Assembly: GCA_964531735.1 (NCBI GenBank)
Contig: CAZHGD010000007.1
Location: 1 to 64,000 of the forward strand
Source: CAZHGD01 sp964531735
Lineage (GTDB): Bacteria > Armatimonadota > UBA10988
Reading direction: 5' to 3'
Length of the DNA: 64,000 bases
The notes beneath the pieces are model-generated. The model was given only the letters and a program-made list of their open reading frames with translations, made no database searches and had not been told where the DNA came from. Positions 23,704-32,153 of the stretch are shown piece after piece. The translations under genes were made by a program, and so were the position numbers. Position 1 is the stretch's first letter, and every line of letters begins with the position of its first letter.

Positions 23704-26328
23704 ATGGTCGCTTGGGCGATGGCCCAGGTGGCAGGCATGGCCGTGATCCTGGCTGGCACGGCCGATCCAGTCCTACCGCCCGGTGTGAGCCAATCCGACG
23801 TGGCGCGCCTGCGCCGCGCCACCGCCGCGCTGCTGGCCCTGCCGGAGGCTCGGGTCCGTGAACTGGTGCCGACCCAGAGCGGTCTGATGTTCACCGGCTG
23901 CCCGAACTGCCGCGGCGGGCGGCAGGAAGGCCAGTTGGCCTGGTCGCTGGGGCGACCCGAGGTGGTGGTCTGCCGCTACTGCCAGCACGCGTACCCATCC
24001 GACAAGTACCCGATGCGCGAGGTGGACACCCGCCGTGGGCCGAGTGGCAAGCCCTCACGCTATCCGTACTGGGCCAATGCCCAAGGCTACCGCCACTACT
24101 TCGCCGCCTGCCTCGACTACCACAAGGCGCGGTTTCTGGAAGACCAGGCCCTGTATCTGGCGCAACTGGCGTACCTGACGCACGAGGAACAGCCAGCCCG
24201 TTATGCCGCCGTGCTGCTCGACCGGTTCGCCGAGGTCTATCCTGACTGGTGCTACAAGTACGACTACCCGTTCCAGCAGAAGGTGATCGAGGACGGCGAC
24301 GTCAAGCCCGAGCGCTTCCGGAACGGCTTCCGCACCTCGCGTTGGCACTGGTGGGCCTACATGGACATTCCGGGGCACCTGGTGCGCGCGTTCGACCTGC
24401 TGCGCGCTGCGGGCGCCCTGGCCCGCCTGTCGACCGAGCGCGGCTACGACGTGGCCCAGCGCGTCCTGGCGCAGTTGTTCCGCCCGGCGGCCGAGCAGGT
24501 CCTGGCCAACCGCGAAGACCTGACCAACATGAGCCCGTTCGCCTGGCGCGACGCGATCCTGTTGGGCCGGGTCGTGTCGGAGCCGCGCTATGTGCACGAG
24601 CCGCTGCGCCGTCTGGCGCTGATGCTGGAGCGGCAGTTCTACTACGACGGTTGCTGGATGGAGGGCGCGCCGAGCTATCAGTCGCAGACCAACGGCGGCA
24701 TCCGGTTGGTGCGCGATGCGGCGCACGGCTACAGCGACCCGCCCGAGTGGCAGCCACCGGCGGGCGAGCGCCGGCTGACGAACCTCGATCTCGATCGTGA
24801 TCTGGCCAAGCTGGGGTTGAGCGAGGCGGCCTATGCCCGACTGCACCTGCCGGACGGGCGCGAGGTGCCGGTGCACGACACCTGGAGCACGTCACGCGGC
24901 AGCGCGCTCAAGCGGTCGCCGTCGTACCTGCTCGGCGGCCTGGGTCACGCCTGCCTCGGCCGCGGCGAAGGCGCCAACCAGGAACAAGCCCACCTGACCT
25001 GGTCGGGCGGCTACGGGCACGAGCACGCCGACGGTCTGTCGCTGCTGCTGCACTCCGGCGGGCACGAACTGCTCTCGGACCTCGGCTACAGCCACACGGC
25101 CTGGCGCGCCTGGACCGTGACCAGCCTGGCGCACAACGTCGTGGTGGTGGACGAGAAAGCGCAAGCCACGCGCGGCGGCGGGCATGGGGCCGACGGCACG
25201 CTACGCTGGATCGCGCTGAGCGATGACGGCCTCCAGGGGCTGTCGGTCGACAACGCCAACGTGTACCCGGGCGTCTGCCAGCGCTACCGGCGCACGCTGC
25301 TGCAAGTGCCGATCGATGCCGAGCGATCGTATCTGGTCGACCGGTTCGAGGTCGACGGCGGGCAGCGGCACGACTACCTGTTGTGGGGCAGCGCCGATGC
25401 GCCGCAGGAGCTGCGACTGACCGGCGGGCCGGGCACGCCGGTGGCCACACTGCTGCCGGACGGCCTGACCTTCCGGCCGCCGGCCAATGAGGGTGACTCC
25501 GCCATCCACAGCCAGCCTGGCCTGGCCTATGGGTTCCTGGGCCGCATTCGCGCGGTCACGGGGGTCACCGACCAGCAGGCGGAGTTCAGTACGGCCGGCG
25601 GCGGAGTGGGCCTGCGGGTGGTGCTGTGTACGCAGCCGGGCGAAACGGTCTACGCTGTCGAGGGTCCAAGCATCCGTGGAGCCAAGGAGGCCGATCCCGA
25701 GTTGCCCAAACACCAGCGGGCCGGTCTGCTGTGGCGCCGCGACGCCACGTCGAGCCGGTTCCTGAGCGTGATCGAGCCACACCGCGGCCAGCCGGGCCTG
25801 CAAGCACACCGCCTGAGCTGGCCGGGCGTCGAAGATGCGGTGGAGGTGCGGCTGGCCGATGGCCGACGCGACGTGGTGTTGTTCGGCGCGCGCGAGGCCA
25901 AGGGCAGCGGCGACGGACCGGCGCAGTCGGCCACCGGTGAGGCCGTCGTGTGGCGTTGGCAAGGCGCCCGTTGCGAGCAGATCTGGCTGGCCGGTGCGGG
26001 CGAGGTGAGCGCCGGTGCGTTGCGAGCCCAGTGCCCGCCGCCGGCGGAGCACCGTGTGGTGGCGTTCGAGGAGCGGGCGTTGCGCGTGGAGCCGCCACTC
26101 GCGGTGCAACCGGGCGAGGTGGTGCTGGTGGAGCACGGCGACGGTGCCGTCTCGCCGTACACGGTGCGGCAGACCGCCGGCGCCGGGCGGATCGACCTGG
26201 TGGAGACGAGCGGGTATCAACTGACCCCTGAGGGCGAGGCCAAGGCGGTGTGCCATCCATTTCGCAATCACCGCGGCCCCCACCGCGCGCGGGTGACGCC
26301 CGTGGCGCGGAGCATGGCGAGGAACTGA
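23704..26328 (+). CDS. Heparinase II/III family protein
   Basis: 874 residues. A short hydrophobic N-terminus (MVAWAMAQVAGMAVILAG) suggests export. Residues about 60-105 hold CPNC...CRYC, a possible structural zinc site. A long alpha/alpha toroid follows (about 110-360: WHWWAYMDIPGHLVRAFDLL, DLTNMSPFAWRDAI, FYYDGCWMEGAPSYQSQTN). The heparinase II/III beta-sandwich is recognisable from LTWSGGYGHEHADGLSLLLH (His-Glu-His-Ala-Asp metal/active block) and HNVVVVDEKAQ. Family members are polysaccharide lyases acting on glycosaminoglycans, alginate or related uronic-acid polymers; the substrate here is not predictable. GGGAG lies upstream. It stands alone with the SHOCT gene 4 bases downstream. Confidence 0.85.
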   Translation: MVAWAMAQVAGMAVILAGTADPVLPPGVSQSDVARLRRATAALLALPEARVRELVPTQSGLMFTGCPNCRGGRQEGQLAWSLGRPEVVVCRYCQHAYPSDKYPMREVDTRRGPSGKPSRYPYWANAQGYRHYFAACLDYHKARFLEDQALYLAQLAYLTHEEQPARYAAVLLDRFAEVYPDWCYKYDYPFQQKVIEDGDVKPERFRNGFRTSRWHWWAYMDIPGHLVRAFDLLRAAGALARLSTERGYDVAQRVLAQLFRPAAEQVLANREDLTNMSPFAWRDAILLGRVVSEPRYVHEPLRRLALMLERQFYYDGCWMEGAPSYQSQTNGGIRLVRDAAHGYSDPPEWQPPAGERRLTNLDLDRDLAKLGLSEAAYARLHLPDGREVPVHDTWSTSRGSALKRSPSYLLGGLGHACLGRGEGANQEQAHLTWSGGYGHEHADGLSLLLHSGGHELLSDLGYSHTAWRAWTVTSLAHNVVVVDEKAQATRGGGHGADGTLRWIALSDDGLQGLSVDNANVYPGVCQRYRRTLLQVPIDAERSYLVDRFEVDGGQRHDYLLWGSADAPQELRLTGGPGTPVATLLPDGLTFRPPANEGDSAIHSQPGLAYGFLGRIRAVTGVTDQQAEFSTAGGGVGLRVVLCTQPGETVYAVEGPSIRGAKEADPELPKHQRAGLLWRRDATSSRFLSVIEPHRGQPGLQAHRLSWPGVEDAVEVRLADGRRDVVLFGAREAKGSGDGPAQSATGEAVVWRWQGARCEQIWLAGAGEVSAGALRAQCPPPAEHRVVAFEERALRVEPPLAVQPGEVVLVEHGDGAVSPYTVRQTAGAGRIDLVETSGYQLTPEGEAKAVCHPFRNHRGPHRARVTPVARSMARN

Positions 26329-26332
26329 GGGC

Positions 26333-27502
26333 GTGGCAGTCACTGTCAACACCGTCGTGGCGAAAGTGGTCTGTGAAGGCCGACGCCGGCTGGTGACCTA
26401 CCAGGTGGCGCCGACGCGCTTCGATGACCAGCAGTTGGCCCAGAAGCCGAGCGAGTACGCGGCGGTGGTGCAGACCTGCAGTCAGTTGCTGGCGCAGGCT
26501 GCGACGACGCTGCCGCTGTTGCGTCCGGGTCAGCCGCCGGCGTTGGACTCCGAGCGGCTGGTCGTGCTCTGCCGACGGGCGCTCGAGGGCCTGGTGCTCG
26601 ATCTGCACTGGGCGCAGCGGCAACTGGAGCGCTTGGTGGCCGAGCGCGAAGCCCGGCAGCGCCGTGGCCTGCTGGCCATGCTGCGCGACGAAGTCGACCC
26701 CCATGCCGAAGCGCTGGCCGCGGCCGAGGCCGACGTGGCGGAGTTCCGCACCGCCGTGCTGAGCGAGGACAACCTTCGTGCCGCGCTCCGCGAGATGGTG
26801 GTGGACGGGTTCGTGCTGCCACGGGCCGAAGGCGGCGCCGAACAGTGCTACCTGCCGGGCACCGAGGCCGGCGCCGGACCATTCCATGGCGATGTGCTGC
26901 GCGCGGCCATCTTGGCGCACCTGGAAGAGGTCCGGCGGTGGAACCTGCCGGCACCGACGCCCGAACACCGTTTGGAGTTGGCGCGCGAGCACTGCCAGCT
27001 CCTGACCGGTCAGTCGCCGACCGCGAACACGATGCTGCGCGACGAGGTCAAGCGGCGCCTGGAAGCGCATCTGGCGGCGGCGTTCCATCTCGAGGACGCG
27101 CGCGAGGAGGCCTACCAGCGGCTGCTGCTCGCTGAATGGGAACTGCCCCGGGGTCCGCAGGGCAAGGCCGACACGTTTGAGCTGGCGGCGCTGCTGCTGC
27201 CCGCGGTGACGGCACCGGACAACGTGCGGACCGTCCTGGACGGTCTGGTCGACGAGGGCGTGCTGCGACGCTGGGAGCCGGCGGGCGACGAGCCCGAGTA
27301 CGCCGACGCGGCGGTCGACTGGCACGCGGACGAGCCGGCGCCGGTCGCCGTGGTCGTGACGGCACCCACGTCGCCAACCAGCGAGACGCCGAAGGGGTCG
27401 GTGAAGGAGCGGCTGCGGTTGCTCAGGGAGCTGGCCGAAGAGGGTCTGATCACGCCCGAGGAGTTCGACCGCCGCCGCCAGGAGATCCTCGCGGAGCTGT
27501 GA
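26333..27502 (+). CDS. Coiled-coil/helical protein with C-terminal SHOCT domain
   Basis: 389 residues using a GTG at 26333, four bases after the heparinase-like stop. The body is helix-rich with a coiled-coil stretch around residues 85-145 (QRQLERLVAEREARQRRG, EALAAAEADVAEFRTAV) and no transmembrane segment. The last 34 residues (KERLRLLRELAEEGLITPEEFDRRRQEIL) are a textbook SHOCT (short C-terminal) helical hairpin, which usually mediates oligomerisation. I do not recognise the N-terminal 340 residues. The close spacing suggests co-transcription with the heparinase-like gene, but no functional link is evident. Its stop is 6 bases from the convergent amidohydrolase. Confidence 0.75.
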   Translation: MAVTVNTVVAKVVCEGRRRLVTYQVAPTRFDDQQLAQKPSEYAAVVQTCSQLLAQAATTLPLLRPGQPPALDSERLVVLCRRALEGLVLDLHWAQRQLERLVAEREARQRRGLLAMLRDEVDPHAEALAAAEADVAEFRTAVLSEDNLRAALREMVVDGFVLPRAEGGAEQCYLPGTEAGAGPFHGDVLRAAILAHLEEVRRWNLPAPTPEHRLELAREHCQLLTGQSPTANTMLRDEVKRRLEAHLAAAFHLEDAREEAYQRLLLAEWELPRGPQGKADTFELAALLLPAVTAPDNVRTVLDGLVDEGVLRRWEPAGDEPEYADAAVDWHADEPAPVAVVVTAPTSPTSETPKGSVKERLRLLRELAEEGLITPEEFDRRRQEILAEL

Positions 27503-27508
27503 CGGGGC

Positions 27509-29107
27509 TCATTCGGCGGCGTGGACCACTTCGCCCGCGACCACCGTGTAGCGCGGTTGCACCGTGGCCAACTCCATGGGGGCGGTGCTTGTCAGGTCAC
27601 GATCCAGCACCACCAGGTCGGCGCGATAGCCCGGCGCCAACCGGCCCAGGTCGTCCTCGCGCCCGCAACTCCAGGCGGCCCCGGTGGTGTAGGCGGCCAG
27701 GGCCTCGGTGAGTGACAGCCGCTGAGCCGGATACCAGCCGGCCGGTCCTGGCCGGCCATCGGTGCGACAGCGCGTCACCGCGGCGTGCAGACCGAGCAGC
27801 GGGTTGACGTCTTCGACCGGGGCATCGGAGCCGAACGCCAGGCGGGCGCCCGTGGCGAGCAGCGAAGCGAACGCGTAAGCGCCCTGGCCGCGCTCGCCCC
27901 ACCAGCGGTCGACCATGTCCATGTCCTGCGTCGCATGGATCGGCTGCATCGACGCGATCACGCCCAGTTCGGCGCAGCGCCCCAGGTCGGCCGGCGCCAA
28001 GAGCTGCGCGTGTTCGAGCCGGTGCCGGCGTGACTCCGGCGCGATGCCTGCCGCGGCTTCAGCGGCGCGCACCTGGGCGAAGGCGTCGAGCATGTCGCGG
28101 CAGGCGGCATCGCCGATGGCGTGAACGGCGGACGCGATCCCGGCCCGCGAGGCACTGGCGATCAGCTCGCCGGCGGCGGCGCCGGTGAGCATTGCCACCC
28201 CGCGGTCGGTGCTGCCTTCGTAGGGCGCCAGCATGGCGGCGGTGAGTGAGCCGAGCGCCCCGTCGGCGAACAGCTTCTGGTGACCCAGCCGCAGCCACGC
28301 GTCGCCGAAGCCCGAGCCGACACCGAGCGCCGCGGCGCCATCGACCTGGCCGCGGTGCAGGTGGCTGGTCACGCGTAACCGGAGTTCATCGCGCGCCCGC
28401 AACGACTGGAACGCGGCCAGCGAGGCCCTGCCGTCGAAGCACTGGACCGCGGTCAGGCCGCGCGCATGGGCCAGTTGCTGCGCCCGGCGCACGGCGGCTT
28501 GGCACTCGTCAGCGGTCGCGTCGGGTATCTGGCGGGTCACCTGGGCCATGGCGGCCTCGAACAGCACGCCGGTGGGCCGGCCCGCGCCGTCGCGGGCGAG
28601 GCGTCCACCGGGCGGATCCGGGGTGCGCTCATCGACGCCGGCGGCGCGCAGGGCGAGCGAGTTGCACCAGATGGCGTGTTCGCTTTTGTGGCGCAGCACC
28701 GCCGGATGGTGCGGCGTCACGGCGTCCAGGTCGGCCGCGGTGGGGAACCGGCCTTCGGGCCAGAGGTCCTGCAGCCAGCCGCGTCCCTGCAGCCAGGTGC
28801 CCGGAGGACGCTGCGCCGCGGCCTGAGCCACGCGCTCGACGGCCATGGCCAGGCTCGGCACCTCGAACAGGTCGACCTCGGCCAGGCTGAGCCCGAGCAT
28901 CAGGAAGTGCAGGTGCGCATCGTGGAAGCCCGGTAGCACCGTGGCACCGCGGGCGTCGATCACCGTGGTGTGCGCCTCGTGCCAGCGGGCGCCTCGGGCA
29001 TCGCGGTCAATGGCCACCACGCGCCCGCCTTGCACCGCCACGGCCACGCAGCTCTCGCTGCCTGGTGCGGCCAGGCGCCCGTTCACCACCAGCAGGTCGG
29101 CGGCCAT
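27509..29107 (-). CDS. YtcJ-like amidohydrolase (amidohydrolase 3 family)
   Basis: 532 residues from ATG 29107; the ATG shares one base with the DUF2997 stop (TGATG), so translation is probably coupled. The fold is the metal-dependent hydrolase TIM barrel with a flanking beta-sandwich. Seen: an N-terminal LLVVNGRLAAPG, LPGFHDAHLHFLMLGLSL (His-x-His), GQKLFADGALGSLTAAM-type block after LGH, HAIGDAACRDMLDAF, RHRLEHAQL, and FGSDAPVEDVNPL with the metal Asp, then a C-terminal GRLAPGYRADLVVLDRDL. YtcJ-type enzymes hydrolyse amides or cyclic compounds of mostly unknown identity. All metal ligands are present, so it should be active. Why it is coupled to DUF2997/DUF1257 is unknown. Confidence 0.9.
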   Translation of the reverse strand: MAADLLVVNGRLAAPGSESCVAVAVQGGRVVAIDRDARGARWHEAHTTVIDARGATVLPGFHDAHLHFLMLGLSLAEVDLFEVPSLAMAVERVAQAAAQRPPGTWLQGRGWLQDLWPEGRFPTAADLDAVTPHHPAVLRHKSEHAIWCNSLALRAAGVDERTPDPPGGRLARDGAGRPTGVLFEAAMAQVTRQIPDATADECQAAVRRAQQLAHARGLTAVQCFDGRASLAAFQSLRARDELRLRVTSHLHRGQVDGAAALGVGSGFGDAWLRLGHQKLFADGALGSLTAAMLAPYEGSTDRGVAMLTGAAAGELIASASRAGIASAVHAIGDAACRDMLDAFAQVRAAEAAAGIAPESRRHRLEHAQLLAPADLGRCAELGVIASMQPIHATQDMDMVDRWWGERGQGAYAFASLLATGARLAFGSDAPVEDVNPLLGLHAAVTRCRTDGRPGPAGWYPAQRLSLTEALAAYTTGAAWSCGREDDLGRLAPGYRADLVVLDRDLTSTAPMELATVQPRYTVVAGEVVHAAE

Positions 29108-29319
29108 CAGCGCGACTGCTCGTCGGCGCGCTGCGTCTCGGTCGAGGCACCGGCCGGACTGGTGAACCGCTCGGGCGTGTGGTCGCGCGACACGACCGCG
29201 CCCAGTCGCTGCTCGATGGGTGCGGTGACCGCGTCGCAGGTGTTGCCGGCGAACCCTTGCAGGTGCTCCTCGACCGTCCCGTCCGCCCGGATGACGAACT
29301 CGATCTGCTCGCGTGGCAT
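29107..29319 (-). CDS. DUF2997 protein
   Basis: 70 residues. REQIEFVIRADGTVEEHLQGF followed by GNTCDAVTAPIEQRLG matches the DUF2997 outline: a beta-hairpin, a Gly-x-x-Cys and a C-terminal helix. The last 20 residues are polar and variable. DUF2997 genes regularly neighbour DUF1257 genes in cyanobacteria and planctomycete-like bacteria; function unknown. It lies 26 bases after the DUF1257 gene, and its stop overlaps the amidohydrolase start by one base. The Cys could be functional (inference). Confidence 0.75.
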   Translation of the reverse strand: MPREQIEFVIRADGTVEEHLQGFAGNTCDAVTAPIEQRLGAVVSRDHTPERFTSPAGASTETQRADEQSR

Positions 29320-29345
29320 GATGTCGTCTCCCCGCGCTCAGCGCC

Positions 29346-29723
29346 TCACGTGTAGCGCTCCACCAACAGACGGATTGAGCCGTCTGGTTGCTCCTCGCTG
29401 CCGACCACCTGGAAGCCTTGGGCCAGCGCCTGCTCCAGGCAGATGTGGTAGGCATAGCGTTGCGCGATGCGGCCCAGCAGTTCGGTCGGGTCTTCACGGA
29501 AGCCCCACAGATCGGCCACGAGTTGCAGGTCGTCGCCCTCGCGTTTGAACCCGAAGTCGTACCGATTCGACATCGGCACCACCAGGTCGGCGGCCTGCTT
29601 AATGCCGTTCCAGCCGCGCACGCTGACATCGCCGACGCTCGGCTGATAGCCGAGGTCGCGCAGGGCGCGGGCGAGCAGCGTCAGATCGCGCAGCTTGGTC
29701 TGGACGCGGGTGAAGTGGGACAT
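29346..29723 (-). CDS. DUF1257 protein (Ycf35-like)
   Basis: 125 residues from ATG 29723 (an in-frame Met four codons upstream lacks support). MSHFTRVQTKLRDLTLLARALRDLGY is the diagnostic start of DUF1257, the family of chloroplast-encoded Ycf35. The middle YDFGFKREGDDLQLVADLWG and C-terminal RIAQRYAYHICLEQALAQGF are also conserved in the family. No molecular function has been proved. First gene of DUF1257-DUF2997-amidohydrolase, with a TGCTAGACT extended -10 candidate 24 bases upstream. Confidence 0.88.
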   Translation of the reverse strand: MSHFTRVQTKLRDLTLLARALRDLGYQPSVGDVSVRGWNGIKQAADLVVPMSNRYDFGFKREGDDLQLVADLWGFREDPTELLGRIAQRYAYHICLEQALAQGFQVVGSEEQPDGSIRLLVERYT

Positions 29724-29747
29724 CGACGGCGCCAACCTCTACCAGAC

Positions 29748-29756
29748 AGTCTAGCA
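29748..29756 (-). promoter_or_regulatory. Extended -10 promoter candidate for the DUF1257 unit
   Basis: Minus-strand TGCTAGACT, 24 bases before the DUF1257 ATG in the 61-base gap after the double hydrolase gene. Identical to the element before xylB. Confidence 0.5.
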
Positions 29757-29784
29757 CGCCGGTGTCCAGTGTCCGGGGCACCGG

Positions 29785-31476
29785 TCAGTCGGCTGGCTCG
29801 GCCAGCCAGTCCAGCGTGGTACCGATCACCTCGTCGTGCCAGGCCAGCGAGTAGAAGTTGTGGTTGGCGCCGGCGACCTCCACGAGATGATGTGGCATGT
29901 TCGTCCGCTCGACGAAGCTGCGGTAGAAGTCGCGTGACGGTGGCGTCTCCGGGTCGTTGCCGCCGTAGATGAACAGCAGGCGACCGCGGTAGCCTGCGAA
30001 GGCCTCCATCTGGGTGGCCGTGTCCGGCGCCTTGTCGGCCACGCCGGCGTCCTCGGCGCTGCGCCCGCCACCGGCGGCGCGCGCGATCAGCCGCCAGTTC
30101 AGCCGCCCGCTGAGCAACTTGGCCCAGGTCTCGCGCAAGAGAAGCTTGCGGCCATAGTCGCCCAGCACCTTGCGGCTGCGCCGGGCCCGCCGGGCCAGAT
30201 CGAAGTTGCCTGAGAAAATCGGCGCCGACCAGAGCGCCAGGCTGTCCACGCGCGCATCGCTCAGGCTGGCCGCCAGCGCCACTTCGGAGCCGCTGCACAG
30301 GCCGAGCAGCGTGACTTGCGCGGCGCCGGTGCGCTCCGTCACGTAGGCCACCGCCCGCTCGGCGTCGCGGATCATGCTGTTCAGGCTGGCCTTGCCCACC
30401 TCCCAGTCGCTCTCGCCGCGGCCGCGGAAGTCGAAGCTGAACGCCGCGTAGCCCGCGGCGGCGAACGCGCGCGCCGCGGTGGTCAACAGGCCCGCCGGGC
30501 CGATGCGGTAGCCGCTCCAGCCGTGGAGCAGGACGACCGCGCGTTGCGGCCGGCCGCCGGCCGGCTCATAGAGCACGCCGACCACCGACTGGTCGCCGCT
30601 GGGCATGACCACCGGCGTGGCGGTGACGCCCGGTGCCACCGCGCAGCGCTGCTCGATGGCCGTCTGTTGCACCGCCGATGCCGCGACCGGCTCGGCGTCC
30701 AGCCAGGCCAGCGTGCGCTGCGCCACGGGTGAGGCGTCGACCAGGCCAATGGCGCTCCAGAACGCCTCCACGGCCACGTTGTCGAGTTCAGCCTCGAGGC
30801 CGCCGGCGCGAGCCCGCTCGTGGAGGTCCTCCAGCGGCTTCTTGAGGCGACTGGAGCCCGAGATCTGGAGCGTCAGCACGCGTCGGCAGGCCGGCAGCGC
30901 GCCGGCGGCCAGATCGACGGCGGCCAGGCCGCGGTGCAGCTCGCTGCTCACCGCGAAGCCGTCGAAGTCGAAGGCAGCGAACTCGCCGCCACCGGTCGCC
31001 GCCGGCCCCTCACCGGCGGTCAGCTCCTTGCGGATCTGGCTCCGCTGGCGGTTCTGGCGCATGTACGACGCACCGGACGTCACCGGCTCCCAGAGCACCA
31101 GTTGGTCGACACCGCCGTCCGCCTCGGCGGCCAGCCAGGCCAGGGCCGCGCCGAACCGCAGGCCGACCAGGGTCAGGGGCAGCGCCGGCTGTTCCGCCCG
31201 CGCCGTGGCCATGACCGCGCACAGGTCGGCCAGCCAGTCCTCGCAACTCACCTGCCCCTGCTCGCCGGCGCTGTCGCCGGTGCCGCGGAAGTCGAACCGC
31301 CAGGTGGTGAACCCACTGCTCGCGAAGGCGCGCGCGGCCTCGACCACAGCTCGTTGCGCCGCCTTCTTCTCCTCGGCGAACGGTGGCACGAGGACAATCA
31401 GCCCGCGCGGCGTCAGGGCGTCATGACGGACGAGATAGAGACCGTCCGGGCTGAACTGGGTGGTTTCCGGCAGCAT
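29785..31476 (-). CDS. Double alpha/beta hydrolase, related to exosortase-A-associated hydrolases
   Basis: 563 residues with two complete alpha/beta-hydrolase folds. The first (about 1-260) has LVPPFAEEKKAAQRAVVEAA and FDFRGTGDSAGE, very like exosortase-A-associated hydrolase 2; its nucleophile elbow reads GLRFG with Arg107 where Ser is expected. The second (about 290-563) has VVLLHGWSGYRIGP, FDFRGRGESDWE, an elbow GLCSG with Cys394 as the likely nucleophile, Asp508 (YGGNDPE) and His539 (GANHNF). In known genomes the two hydrolases are separate, adjacent genes in exopolysaccharide/exosortase loci; here they are fused and no exosortase is nearby. Probable cytoplasmic acyl-transfer or hydrolase role (inference). 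A TGCTATACT promoter candidate lies 23 bases upstream. Confidence 0.8.
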   Translation of the reverse strand: MLPETTQFSPDGLYLVRHDALTPRGLIVLVPPFAEEKKAAQRAVVEAARAFASSGFTTWRFDFRGTGDSAGEQGQVSCEDWLADLCAVMATARAEQPALPLTLVGLRFGAALAWLAAEADGGVDQLVLWEPVTSGASYMRQNRQRSQIRKELTAGEGPAATGGGEFAAFDFDGFAVSSELHRGLAAVDLAAGALPACRRVLTLQISGSSRLKKPLEDLHERARAGGLEAELDNVAVEAFWSAIGLVDASPVAQRTLAWLDAEPVAASAVQQTAIEQRCAVAPGVTATPVVMPSGDQSVVGVLYEPAGGRPQRAVVLLHGWSGYRIGPAGLLTTAARAFAAAGYAAFSFDFRGRGESDWEVGKASLNSMIRDAERAVAYVTERTGAAQVTLLGLCSGSEVALAASLSDARVDSLALWSAPIFSGNFDLARRARRSRKVLGDYGRKLLLRETWAKLLSGRLNWRLIARAAGGGRSAEDAGVADKAPDTATQMEAFAGYRGRLLFIYGGNDPETPPSRDFYRSFVERTNMPHHLVEVAGANHNFYSLAWHDEVIGTTLDWLAEPAD

Positions 31477-31498
31477 GTTGATGGACCTGGTGGGCGGG

Positions 31499-31507
31499 AG
31501 TATAGCA
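31499..31507 (-). promoter_or_regulatory. Extended -10 promoter candidate for the double hydrolase gene
   Basis: Minus-strand TGCTATACT (TG, one base, TATACT), 23 bases before the ATG at 31476. One of the best matches to the repeated element in this window. Confidence 0.55.
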
Positions 31508-31521
31508 GAGCGGCAGGCGGC

Positions 31522-31971
31522 TCAGGGCAGGTAATCCAGGTCGGTCAGGTCCTTGTGACGACCGCTTGCCGCCTTGTTGACCTTCAGATCGGCCAAGCTG
31601 ATGATGCTGACGCGCAGGCCGCCGATCTGTGCCTCGACTCGGCGGCCCCAGCAGTCGTCGAACTCGACGCCGGAGATGCCGGTGGTGATCTCAACGCGGA
31701 ATGGCGGGTAACCCATGCGGATGATCTGCCAATGACGCATGAGCAACTCGACGGTCAGCGCGGGGTCGTCGAAACCGAACTCGGCGAGCGCTTGTCTGGT
31801 GGCCTCGGCGTTCTCAGGGCTGACCGCGATCCAGATGTCGAGGTCGCCGGTGTTGCGGGGGTAGCCGTGATAGATGACGGCATAGCCGCCGATGAGGAGA
31901 TACCTAACCCGGTGCTCGTTCAGCAAGCTCAAGATGTCGATGAAGTCGCGCGGTACCTGGCTGGTATCCAT
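31522..31971 (-). CDS. Nucleotidyltransferase-fold protein (AbiEii/DUF6036-like)
   Basis: 149 residues from ATG 31971. FIDILSLLNEHRVRYLLIGGYAVIYHGYPRNTGDLDIWI gives the nucleotidyltransferase core: GGYAV, then D-L-D as the metal pair, plus an Arg/Asn turn before it. The C-terminus SIISLADLKVNKAASGRHKDLTDLDYL carries the conserved K...R-x-K-D-x-x-D-L of this family. The start overlaps the end of the small upstream gene by 68 bases in a different frame, so the two are expressed together. Such pairs are common, mobile and often called toxin-antitoxin-like; the nucleotide target is unknown. Confidence 0.8.
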   Translation of the reverse strand: MDTSQVPRDFIDILSLLNEHRVRYLLIGGYAVIYHGYPRNTGDLDIWIAVSPENAEATRQALAEFGFDDPALTVELLMRHWQIIRMGYPPFRVEITTGISGVEFDDCWGRRVEAQIGGLRVSIISLADLKVNKAASGRHKDLTDLDYLP

Positions 31972-32131
31972 AGACCACCTGCCGGATCTGCTCGGCGGCG
32001 CGCAATCGGGCGGTCGGTGTGAGCGACCACCAGTAGCGGCGGTCCTCTTCTTCTGCTTCCTCGAAGCTGGAGCACACCGAGAGCGCGGTCCGGTCCAGTG
32101 CTGGCGTGCCTTCCTGCGGCGATGACGGCAT
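31904..32131 (-). CDS. Small conserved partner of the nucleotidyltransferase
   Basis: 75 residues. The block EEEDRRYWWSLTPTARLRAAEQIRQVVYGYQPGTARLHRHLE is a widespread small-protein pattern (D-x-x-Y-W-x-x-x-T-P-x-x-R-L) found directly before nucleotidyltransferase genes of this type. It overlaps that gene by 68 bases. A TGGTATACT promoter candidate sits 23 bases before its ATG, independent support that it is real. I infer an antitoxin- or regulator-like role for the pair. Confidence 0.75.
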   Translation of the reverse strand: MPSSPQEGTPALDRTALSVCSSFEEAEEEDRRYWWSLTPTARLRAAEQIRQVVYGYQPGTARLHRHLELAERAPG

Positions 32132-32153
32132 GAGGTGTGGCGCTCCTGCGTCC

